Shown: positions 17,161 through 24,163 of the stretch, one piece after another
Numbering within the stretch: position 1 is the first letter of the stretch
Layout of the letters: each line of letters begins with the position of its first letter
Assembly: GCF_017315725.1 (NCBI RefSeq)
Contig: NZ_JAFLRG010000001.1
Coordinates: 3,534,001-3,598,000 of the forward strand
Length of the DNA: 64,000 nt
Source of the DNA: Trinickia acidisoli
GTDB taxonomy: Bacteria; Pseudomonadota; Gammaproteobacteria; Burkholderiales; Burkholderiaceae
Direction of reading: 5' to 3'
Position numbers and translations under genes: made by a program
The notes under the pieces: generated by a model
Database searches by the model: none
Told to the model about the DNA's origin: nothing
What the model saw: the letters and a program-made list of their open reading frames with translations, nothing else

Positions 17161-18003
17161 CTAGTCGGCCTCTCCGAGAATCTCTCCGAACCCGTTCTGG
17201 CACAGCTTGAGCATGTCGTCAGGATCGATCCTGCGGTCCGTAGGGATCGTCACCGCTTCACGGATGATGTCGTTCACGTCAGTGAATAGCGCTTTGACGC
17301 CCGCGCGAACGGATTTGCGTTGTGCATCCGTGAGGGTGCCATCGAGGCTCTTCCAGATCGGGACGAGGTCATCTTCGATAGCACCGTTGAAGATGTACAT
17401 CGCATCGTAGATGTAGAGCACATCCTGGGCGCGCTTTTCCCGGATCCGATCATCACGGATCAGCAGCTTCTGGACCATGAAACTCACGGGGTTCGGGATG
17501 CGCAGGTCGGCCACGGCCTCGCCGAGGCCGGAATCCGCAGCGGGGATCGTCACGAGCCAAGGCTCATGCAACAGCACTTCAAGGTGACGCAGCTTCTGGG
17601 CGACGACGCCGGCGTTGGCAACGGTCGCGTCCGGCTCGCGCTCCGTCCTCGACTTGTTGCGCCGCCAGCCGCTGCCCGTCAGCGGCGTAAGGAATTCAGC
17701 GTAGAACCCGTTGGCTTGCTCGCCGAGCGTGTAACGCATCGCGGGGGGCCGGAAACCACCCGCGAAATTCGGCTCCTCCTTGAACCCCGCGCCCTCGAGC
17801 GCTTTCTTGATATCGCCTTCGAGTGGCTCCCGTTCGGCGTAGGCTACATCGGCGTCCTGCGTGAAGACCGCCGCGTAGTCGGGCTTGTAGGCGCGTGCCT
17901 CATATTGGTAGAGCCGGTAAGCCCAGCCGCCAACGAACACGATCCTGGGGCGCCAGGGTTCCAGAGTCGTCGCGAGTTTGCTGAATTCGACGAGGTCGCT
18001 CAC
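17161..18003 (-). CDS. Nucleotidyltransferase-fold toxin candidate (AbiEii / GSU2403 type)
   Basis: This 280-residue protein carries the nucleotidyltransferase core: IVFVGGWAYRLY (G25-G26) followed by the metal-binding pair D50-A-D52 in VFTQDADVAYAE. A later helix with RIREKRAQDVLYIYDAMYIF is of the kind seen in AbiEii and GSU2403-like proteins. It begins four bases inside the end of the upstream AbiEi-like gene, the usual antitoxin-first order of type IV toxin-antitoxin or abortive-infection modules. Its likely action is nucleotidyl transfer to a cellular RNA such as tRNA, known for some AbiEii relatives and inferred here. It is longer than the short family represented by the remnant near 4.5 kb. 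Confidence 0.75.
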   Translation of the reverse strand: MSDLVEFSKLATTLEPWRPRIVFVGGWAYRLYQYEARAYKPDYAAVFTQDADVAYAEREPLEGDIKKALEGAGFKEEPNFAGGFRPPAMRYTLGEQANGFYAEFLTPLTGSGWRRNKSRTEREPDATVANAGVVAQKLRHLEVLLHEPWLVTIPAADSGLGEAVADLRIPNPVSFMVQKLLIRDDRIREKRAQDVLYIYDAMYIFNGAIEDDLVPIWKSLDGTLTDAQRKSVRAGVKALFTDVNDIIREAVTIPTDRRIDPDDMLKLCQNGFGEILGEAD

Positions 18004-19133
18004 GCACTGTCTCCAATCACGTTTGCGAGAATGCCGTGTTCAAGCTCGGCGGCCTGCTCGGCGCCGCGCGCCGGGTGAGCCGAGACATCGAGCCAAGTCT
18101 GGAGGATGTCCGTGACCGCTATGCCGTCGCGGAAGACCACGCCCCGCTGTAGCGTTTGCGGGAAGCTGGGCTGCTGCAGGATCAGATCGGGGCGCTCACC
18201 TTCCCGGGCGCGACGCAGCGGACGCCAGTCCTCGGCTGCCATCAGGTTGGGAACCCAGACGGTAGCCGGCACGCCCTGAACATGCCCATAGCCGAGCGCT
18301 TTGGCGGCGGCGAAAAGACCAAGAAAGCCAGTCTCCTTTGTTAGGAGCTTTCGAAGCTGCTCGTCGGGTGCCGCCGGCGACAGGAACTTCATCGGAAGCG
18401 CGAGCGCCGGCTTCCGGTACTCAGCCTTCCAACGCTCCGCGAGCTGGCGACGTCGCACGATGGTGAGGAAGGTTGTGGACTCGAGAAAACCCTCCGCTTT
18501 CAGAGCATTGAGCAGCCGGGTAGCCGTCATTGTAGAGACGCCGGCGACGCGCGCCAGGTCGGTCGCCGTGCGGTAGCGCACGGGATCGGCGGCGATCAGA
18601 TCCTGGCGCTTGATGTCGACCGTCAGCAGAAGCTTGAGCATCCACTGGAAGCGATCCGTGAACACTAGGCGCGGCGGGGTGCTGTGACTAGCCCGGTGCG
18701 AACTGGTCGACGCGTCGGGGCGCTCAAAAAGATGCAGCCCCGGAAATTGGACATACTGGGTTCCGTCCATGGAAAGAACAGCGAACGGCTCTCCGTCGCC
18801 GTACTCCTGATGGAAATCTACCAGGCGTTCGACGAGAGACCGCGAGGCACTCCGAACCCAGATCAGTACGGCGGGCCGGACGTGGTACTTCCTCGCGCGC
18901 GCGCGCGCCTCGAGCAGCGCCTGCGCAAAGAGTGCTGTGACGCGATCAGTTCGCCCTTCATTGAACGACTTTAGGACCGTGTGGTAGGTTTGACCGTGCT
19001 CGCTAGACAGGCGGATGTCCTCGGGATGATCCGACCCCGCAGCTACTTCCATCCTCCATCCGGTGTCCTCGAACAAATCGCGGAAGGCGTACAAGCCGCG
19101 CCCCTCGGGCAATGTGTGTAGGAGTGGGTCCAT
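18000..19133 (-). CDS. AbiEi-like antitoxin/regulator with winged helix
   Basis: This 377-residue protein has an unusual long N-terminal domain (about 1-155), then a winged helix-turn-helix (about 160-225; TATDLARVAGVSTMTATRLL) and a C-terminal part like that of AbiEi antitoxins (about 265-375), with FRDGIAVTDILQTWLDVSAH and HPARGAEQAAELE. AbiEi proteins repress their own operon and counter the AbiEii nucleotidyltransferase, which follows here with a four-base overlap. The ATG at 19133 is chosen because the 46 codons before it run through promoter repeats. The extended N-terminus is not usual for small AbiEi proteins and deserves attention. Confidence 0.72.
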   Translation of the reverse strand: MDPLLHTLPEGRGLYAFRDLFEDTGWRMEVAAGSDHPEDIRLSSEHGQTYHTVLKSFNEGRTDRVTALFAQALLEARARARKYHVRPAVLIWVRSASRSLVERLVDFHQEYGDGEPFAVLSMDGTQYVQFPGLHLFERPDASTSSHRASHSTPPRLVFTDRFQWMLKLLLTVDIKRQDLIAADPVRYRTATDLARVAGVSTMTATRLLNALKAEGFLESTTFLTIVRRRQLAERWKAEYRKPALALPMKFLSPAAPDEQLRKLLTKETGFLGLFAAAKALGYGHVQGVPATVWVPNLMAAEDWRPLRRAREGERPDLILQQPSFPQTLQRGVVFRDGIAVTDILQTWLDVSAHPARGAEQAAELEHGILANVIGDSA

Positions 19134-19141
19134 ATCGCGCT

Positions 19142-19190
19142 CACGTGGCCACGTGAAATCACATGGCCGATTGAAATCACATGGCCATGT
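19142..19190. promoter_or_regulatory. Repeat cluster, candidate AbiEi operator
   Basis: Directly upstream of the AbiEi-like gene lie a perfect 14-bp palindrome CACGTGGCCACGTG (19142-19155), two direct repeats GAAATCACATGGCC (19155-19168 and 19173-19186, 18 bp apart) and a 12-bp palindrome ACATGGCCATGT (19179-19190). The dense, regular spacing nine bases from the start codon is what an autorepressing antitoxin would bind. Binding is inferred. Confidence 0.5.
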
Positions 19191-19245
19191 TATGCCTCTG
19201 CTGAACGGCCCGCAATAGCCGGTAGATCTAGGGTTTTTTTCACAT

Positions 19246-19317
19246 CCATTTGAGCAGTTAAATACACCCAAATGGTCGATACACTAAAATGAGCATTTGT
19301 TGACACTCAAATGGGAG
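19246..19317. promoter_or_regulatory. Repeat cluster, candidate Xre operator
   Basis: Upstream of the Xre antitoxin gene is the motif CCATTTGAG (19246-19254), its inverse CTCAAATGG (19306-19314), and an imperfect third copy CACCCAAATGG (19265-19275) in direct repeat with CACTCAAATGG (19304-19314). The last copy runs into the Shine-Dalgarno sequence GGGAG (19313-19317), so a bound repressor would block transcription or initiation. This fits an autoregulated antitoxin; it is inference. Confidence 0.5.
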
Positions 19318-19324
19318 AATCGCC

Positions 19325-19789
19325 ATGCCTTCGATCGACCACGTCGGTACCCACGGACTTGGTGCTCAGGAGTATGACGTCGAGCTTTTCGACATGCTCG
19401 ATCCGAGCGAGCAAAGACGCCTGATTAAGGAAGGCATGGCGCCTGAGATCCTTGAGCGCCTCGCCAGGGATGTACTGTGCATGTCCGTGCTCGGGCTCGT
19501 AAAAAGCCTGGATCTTGCACCCTCAACTCTGCAACGCCGCATCAAGGCCGACAAACACGACCCCAACCGCCGTTTGTCACCCGCAGAGTCCGACCGCGTC
19601 GCGCGCGTGCTGATCATCCTCAAGTCTGCGCGAGAGTTCTTCGGCAACCGGGAACTGGCGGTGGAATGGATGAAGCGGCCGCTTGTACAACTGAACCTCG
19701 ATCGCCCGCTCGACGTCCTCGACACGCAGCCGGGATACGATCGCGTGAAGGACATCCTGCTGCGCGCGAGTGAGGGAGTCTCGGCGTGA
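19325..19789 (+). CDS. Xre/MbcA/ParS-type antitoxin of a RES module
   Basis: This 154-residue antitoxin has an N-terminal helical Xre-like DNA-binding part (about 45-105; LGLVKSLDLAPSTLQRRI) and the C-terminal MbcA/ParS/DUF2384 toxin-binding domain (about 105-150), recognised by AREFFGNRELAVEWMKRP and LDRPLDVLDTQPGYDRV. It neutralises the RES toxin encoded next, whose GTG start overlaps its stop (GTGA). The Shine-Dalgarno GGGAG sits eight bases before the ATG. It is divergent from the AbiEi-like gene across a 191-bp region full of repeats. Confidence 0.93.
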   Translation: MPSIDHVGTHGLGAQEYDVELFDMLDPSEQRRLIKEGMAPEILERLARDVLCMSVLGLVKSLDLAPSTLQRRIKADKHDPNRRLSPAESDRVARVLIILKSAREFFGNRELAVEWMKRPLVQLNLDRPLDVLDTQPGYDRVKDILLRASEGVSA

Positions 19790-20292
19790 ACCTTCACATG
19801 CTAGTGTCAGACCGGGACGGCCGGAGTCGCGGCTACCTTGACGGGATGGGAGCGGCACTCGCCGGAGGGCGCTGGAGCCCGCGCGGCAAGCGTGCCATCT
19901 ACACGTCCTGCCGCGCATCGACCACCCTGCTCGAGTTGCTGGTGCACACGGGCGGCATGCTGCCAGCTACCGGGCGCCTGTACCTTGTCACGCTGGAGAT
20001 CCCCGACGACTGCTACGAGAGCGCGTACGCGCCCGCGCCGCCCCCCGGATGGGGAGAACTAGCGCGCGACCCACGCGCGACGGTCGCCATTGGCGAGCAA
20101 TGGCTGGCAACGCAGGAGCAGCTCGCGATGCGCGTGCCGTCCGCGCTCAGCCCGCTCGACTTCAACGTCCTGCTGAACCCGCTCCACGAAGACATAGCGA
20201 CCGTTGAGGTCGTGTCGAAAGTGCCATTCCTGATCGACCCGAACGCTTTTGGCGGACGGCGCCGAACCAGTATAGCCGCGCCGATCCTTTAA
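19786..20292 (+). CDS. RES-domain toxin (NAD+-degrading)
   Basis: This 168-residue protein carries the RES fold. The conserved Arg lies in GGRWSPRGKRAIYTS (about residues 27-41), the Glu in TTLLELLVHTGG (about 46-57), and the Ser in MRVPSALSPLDFNVLLNP (about 112-129), followed by the family motif LNPLHEDI. RES toxins of known systems degrade NAD+ by phosphorolysis or hydrolysis and so stop growth. The gene overlaps the antitoxin stop by four bases. The start could also be an ATG at 19798; either keeps all conserved parts. Confidence 0.9.
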   Translation: MNLHMLVSDRDGRSRGYLDGMGAALAGGRWSPRGKRAIYTSCRASTTLLELLVHTGGMLPATGRLYLVTLEIPDDCYESAYAPAPPPGWGELARDPRATVAIGEQWLATQEQLAMRVPSALSPLDFNVLLNPLHEDIATVEVVSKVPFLIDPNAFGGRRRTSIAAPIL

Positions 20293-20450
20293 CCGCACAT
20301 CGTTATCTGATTGCAAATCTGCCCGTCGGAGCGGGGCAACCTCACGCTTTCATTTCCGGGGCGCATCTTTGGCCGGTAGCCCCCGGATTCGACCGGTCGT
20401 AAGGATTTCCTGAATTTGCCGTAAGGATGCAGGGAAGCGTCAGAAAAAAA

Positions 20451-20477
20451 TAAAGTATTACCATTTCAGACCGTAAT
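20451..20477 (+). promoter_or_regulatory. Candidate FliA (sigma-28) promoter of the chemotaxis receptor
   Basis: TAAAGTAT (20451-20458), an 11-bp spacer and ACCGTAAT (20470-20477) closely match the flagellar sigma-28 consensus TAAAGTTT-N11-GCCGATAA. It lies about 70 bp before the receptor gene, a good position for the promoter of a chemotaxis gene. The -10 part overlaps the palindrome ACCGTAATACGGT. Confidence 0.55.
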
Positions 20478-20546
20478 ACGGTTCGTCGTCGCGAGACTCA
20501 CCACCGCGAAGGATCGAATGAACGCAACCCGTGTTTCGGAGATTGA

Positions 20547-22133
20547 ATGAAAGTCGCAAACCTTTCCATTGCCCGGAAGCTTTATACGGCCTTCGGCATC
20601 GTTATCGCCGTGCTCGTGATCCTGGGCGTTACGTTCTATTCGTTCTTCTCGTCGGTGACGAGCGCGAACGACTTGAATATCCACACGTATCAGGTCATCG
20701 GTGAAACGCGCTTGTTGACGGAAAGCATGCTCAATATGGAAACGGGCCTGCGCGGCTATGCGATCGTCGGTGACGACGCGATGCTGGGGCCGTACCGCGC
20801 CGGAACGGACTCGTTCAAGCAGCATCTGGCGACGATCAGGAATCTCACGAGCGACGAGCCGCAGCAACAGGAGCGGCTGCGCAAGCTCGAAACCCAAGAG
20901 TCGCAATGGGTATCGAGCTTCGCCGACAATCTGCTCGCGAAGCGCAAGTCGGTATTGTCGGTCAGCATGACGATGGATCAGTTCGTCGACGCGTTCAAGG
21001 GCGACACGGGCGAAGCGCAGATGGCTGCGATGCGTGCGACGCTGGCGGAGATCGTGGGCAGCGAATTGTCGTTGCTTTCGGTGCGCGCGGTCGAGGTCGA
21101 TTCGCTGCAGATGAAGACCAAGGTCGTACTGATCGGCGGCACGCTGCTGGCGATTGCGCTCTCGCTCGTTTTCGCTACGTGGATTTCCCGGCTCATCGCG
21201 TCGCCGCTGCGTGATGCCGTGACGCATGCCGAAGCGATTGCGGCGGGCGACCTGACGCGCACGATCACCTCCCGGACGACGGATGAAGTGGGTGCCTTGA
21301 TGCGCGCGTTCTCCGGCATGCAGGGAAAGCTCGCCTCGGTCATTTCCGCCATCAAGACGTCGACCGACTCGATCACCGTGGCCGCGGGCGAAGTACGGGC
21401 CGGCAACGCCGATTTGTCCTCCCGCACGGAGCAGCAGGCCGCATCGCTCGAAGAGACGGCATCGAGCATGGAAGAGCTGACGGCGACGGTGAAGCAGAAC
21501 GCCGACAACGCCCGCCAGGCGAGCGCTCTTGCTTCGAACGCCTCCGAAGTCGCGGACAAGGGCAACGACGCAGTGGGGCGCGTGGTCACGACGATGAGCG
21601 GCATCAACGATAGCTCGAGCAAGATCGGAGAGATCACCGGCATCATCGAAGGCATTGCGTTCCAGACGAATATCCTCGCGCTGAACGCTGCCGTCGAAGC
21701 CGCGCGCGCGGGCGAGCAAGGCAGAGGCTTCGCCGTCGTCGCCAGCGAAGTGCGCAGTCTCGCGCAGCGCTCGTCGGCAGCGGCCAAGGAAATCAAGGAG
21801 CTCATCGGCGCATCGATCGACAAAATTCGCGGCGGCATGACGGAAGTCGAAGAGGCCGGACGGACGATGTCGGAAGTGACGGTCGCCATCGGCCGTGTGA
21901 CCGGCATCATGGGCGAGATCGCCGCGGCCTCGGACGAACAGAGCCGAGGCATCGAGCAGGTCAATCAAGCCATCACGCAGATGGACCAAGTGACCCAGCA
22001 AAACGCCTCGCTCGTCGAACAAGCCGCTGCCGCTGCGCAGTCGCTCGAAGATCAGGGCCAGGAACTCGGGCGGGCAGTTTCGACTTTCCGCATCGCGACG
22101 AGCGGGACTGTTTTCGCATCCGCGAGACCCTAG
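20547..22133 (+). CDS. Methyl-accepting chemotaxis protein
   Basis: This 528-residue transmembrane chemoreceptor has a first membrane segment at about 12-32, a periplasmic CHASE3-like sensor region (about 40-185; the [11 protein letters not shown] motif is typical), a second segment at about 190-212, HAMP, and a long signalling coiled coil with the hairpin tip [20 protein letters not shown]. It passes ligand signals to CheA/CheW. The C-terminus ends in SARP and lacks an NWETF-like CheR-docking pentapeptide. No che genes lie nearby, so it is an orphan receptor. Translation begins at an ATG with GGAG just upstream. Confidence 0.95.
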   Translation: MKVANLSIARKLYTAFGIVIAVLVILGVTFYSFFSSVTSANDLNIHTYQVIGETRLLTESMLNMETGLRGYAIVGDDAMLGPYRAGTDSFKQHLATIRNLTSDEPQQQERLRKLETQESQWVSSFADNLLAKRKSVLSVSMTMDQFVDAFKGDTGEAQMAAMRATLAEIVGSELSLLSVRAVEVDSLQMKTKVVLIGGTLLAIALSLVFATWISRLIASPLRDAVTHAEAIAAGDLTRTITSRTTDEVGALMRAFSGMQGKLASVISAIKTSTDSITVAAGEVRAGNADLSSRTEQQAASLEETASSMEELTATVKQNADNARQASALASNASEVADKGNDAVGRVVTTMSGINDSSSKIGEITGIIEGIAFQTNILALNAAVEAARAGEQGRGFAVVASEVRSLAQRSSAAAKEIKELIGASIDKIRGGMTEVEEAGRTMSEVTVAIGRVTGIMGEIAAASDEQSRGIEQVNQAITQMDQVTQQNASLVEQAAAAAQSLEDQGQELGRAVSTFRIATSGTVFASARP

Positions 22134-22140
22134 GCACATA

Positions 22141-22166
22141 AAAAAACCCCGCACAAAGGCGGGGTT
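22141..22166. terminator. Bidirectional intrinsic terminator between mcp and ssb
   Basis: The stem AACCCCGC (22145-22152) pairs with GCGGGGTT (22159-22166) round a six-base loop. On the minus strand it is followed by a clear run of T residues, so it is a strong terminator for ssb. On the plus strand the downstream T content is weaker. Confidence 0.85.
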
Positions 22167-22196
22167 GATGTTTTCGTTCTTGGCTCTTGCGAGACG

Positions 22197-22718
22197 TCAA
22201 AACGGAATATCGTCATCCATATCATCGAGCCCGCCACCGCCCGCAGGCTGGCTCGGCCGGCTAGCACCGCCGCCGCCGCTACGCGCCCCGCCGCCCGCTG
22301 CACGCCCACCGCCACGCGACTCCGAAGGCTCACGGCTATAACCGCCATCGTCACCGCCGCCCATACCGCCGCCGCCCGCGCCACCGCGGCCGCCAAGCAT
22401 CTGCATTTGATCGGCGACGATTTCCGTCGAATAACGATCCTGCCCGTCCTGCCCTTGCCACTTGCGCGTACGCAAGCGTCCTTCGATGTAAACCGACGAA
22501 CCCTTTTTCAGATATTCGCCGGCGATCTCCGCCAGGCGTCCAAAGAACGCGATGCGATGCCACTCCGTCGCTTCCTTGAATTCACCCGATGCCTTGTCCT
22601 TGTAGCGATCCGTCGTAGCGAGCCGGATGTTGGCGATCGCATCGCCGCTCGGCAGGTAACGAATTTCGGGATCGGCGCCGAGATTGCCGACGAGGATGAC
22701 CTTGTTTACGGATGCCAT
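22197..22718 (-). CDS. ssb: Single-stranded DNA-binding protein SSB
   Basis: This 173-residue protein coats single-stranded DNA in replication, repair and recombination. The OB fold covers about residues 1-110 (starting [19 protein letters not shown]), followed by a Gly/Arg/Ser-rich disordered linker and the acidic tip DDMDDDIPF that binds partner proteins. Length is usual for beta-proteobacteria. The gene is followed by a strong terminator. uvrA is close by but divergent, with an MFS carrier in between. Confidence 0.98.
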   Translation of the reverse strand: MASVNKVILVGNLGADPEIRYLPSGDAIANIRLATTDRYKDKASGEFKEATEWHRIAFFGRLAEIAGEYLKKGSSVYIEGRLRTRKWQGQDGQDRYSTEIVADQMQMLGGRGGAGGGGMGGGDDGGYSREPSESRGGGRAAGGGARSGGGGASRPSQPAGGGGLDDMDDDIPF

Positions 22719-22792
22719 GAGTATCTCCAGTTAATCCATTGCGCAGCCGCGCCCGGTGCCCGAGCAAGCGGCGCGCGACGCCTCGATGCGCG

Positions 22793-23977
22793 TCAAACCT
22801 TACGCGGCGCCTTCATATTGGCGGCGATTATAAGCCAGGCCAACACGAGCCCCGAACACGTAAAAAACACCGCGTTTTGGCCCACCGACTTCATCAGCCA
22901 ACCGCCCCCGACGCCGCCAAGCGCCAGGCCGATCGACTGCGTCGTGTTATAGACGCCCGCAGCCGCGCCCTTGCGCGTGCCGGGCGCCAGCTTCGACACG
23001 AGCGAAGGCTGCGACGCCTCGAGGATGTTGAAGCCGAGAAAGTAGACGAACAAAATCGCGGCCACGGACAAGATCCTATGCGGTGCCATGCCGAGGAACA
23101 ACTGGCCGATCAGGATAAGCGCGATGGCCCCGCACAGCACGGGCTTCATCTTGCCCCGCTTTTCCGCCGCGATGATGGCTGGCACCATCATGACGAACGA
23201 CAAGCCCATGACGGGCAAATACACTTCCCAATGCGACGCGACAGGCAAACCGCCCGCAACCAGTATGCGCGGCACGACGAGAAACAGCGCCGTTTGCGTC
23301 GCATGCAGCACGAGCACGCCGAAATTGAGCCGCAGCAGCTCGACGTTGTGCAGCACTTCGGCGAACGGCGCGCGTACGTGCACGGGCTTGGGCGCATCGG
23401 GCACGATCCAAAATACGACGCCGACGGCGACGAGCGACAGCACGCCGACGAGCGCGAACAAGCCGTTCATCCCGACCCACTCGTATACGATCGGTGCGCC
23501 GATGATCGCAACGGCGAACGAGATGCCGATGCTGCCGCCCACCATCGCCATCGCCTTGGTGCGATGCTCGTCGGCCGTCAAATCGGCAATGAACGCGATG
23601 ATGGCCGAGGACACGGCCCCCATCCCCTGAATGACGCGGCCGACGATGATCCAGGTCATGTCGTGCGCCATCGCCGCGACGAAGCTGCCGATCGCAAAAA
23701 TGATCAGCCCCGTCGCGATGACGGGCTTGCGGCCCAGCTTGTCGGAGGCCCATCCGTAAAAGATGTAGAGCATCGACTGCGTCACGCCGTAGGCGCCGAG
23801 CGCAATGCCGACGAGCAACACGTTCTCGCCGCCCGGAATCGTCTTCGCGTAGACGGTGAAGACGGGCATGATCATGAACAGGCCGAGCATGCGCAGCGCG
23901 AAGATGCCGGCAAGCGACACTGTGGCGCGCAACTCGGGCGCACTCATACGCGAGGTAGGAACGGACGGATTGGACAT
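22793..23977 (-). CDS. MFS transporter
   Basis: This 394-residue major facilitator has twelve predicted membrane segments. The loop 2-3 signature is seen in YGWASDKLGRKPVI (about residue 73), and a second copy of the pattern lies in the C-half. It is of the small drug/metabolite exporter type that is commonly placed beside uvrA and ssb in Burkholderiaceae. The substrate is unknown. It reads divergently from uvrA; its stop is about 75 bp before the ssb start, so readthrough into ssb is possible. Confidence 0.92.
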   Translation of the reverse strand: MSNPSVPTSRMSAPELRATVSLAGIFALRMLGLFMIMPVFTVYAKTIPGGENVLLVGIALGAYGVTQSMLYIFYGWASDKLGRKPVIATGLIIFAIGSFVAAMAHDMTWIIVGRVIQGMGAVSSAIIAFIADLTADEHRTKAMAMVGGSIGISFAVAIIGAPIVYEWVGMNGLFALVGVLSLVAVGVVFWIVPDAPKPVHVRAPFAEVLHNVELLRLNFGVLVLHATQTALFLVVPRILVAGGLPVASHWEVYLPVMGLSFVMMVPAIIAAEKRGKMKPVLCGAIALILIGQLFLGMAPHRILSVAAILFVYFLGFNILEASQPSLVSKLAPGTRKGAAAGVYNTTQSIGLALGGVGGGWLMKSVGQNAVFFTCSGLVLAWLIIAANMKAPRKV

Positions 23978-24163
23978 CGAAGCGAGCTAGGGGGAACCGA
24001 AGCGGCGTCGTTCGAGCGCCTCCCATCCCGCGAGGGATTTTTCGGGGGCCGAGAACGTAACGAGCATAGGGCTCATTCTTTCCCGCGCGCTGTAAGGGTG
24101 CCGTAACGGCAGTTTGGAAAAGTCGTTATAGTAGCAGGTTTGGCCCCCCCTCTCCCCAGGTTC

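Noticed and set aside
16697..20292. A prophage or integrative element carrying the toxin-antitoxin genes
   Set aside because: No integrase, attachment-site repeat, tRNA edge or phage structural gene is visible around the locus.
20466..22154. A 562-codon minus-strand open frame opposite the chemoreceptor
   Set aside because: Its sequence is Arg/Asp/His-rich shadow coding; the plus-strand receptor has full MCP motifs.
24060..24163. A LexA/SOS box before uvrA
   Set aside because: I looked for CTGT-N8-ACAG-like symmetry. A CTGTAAG is present but its partner half is missing, so no site is called.
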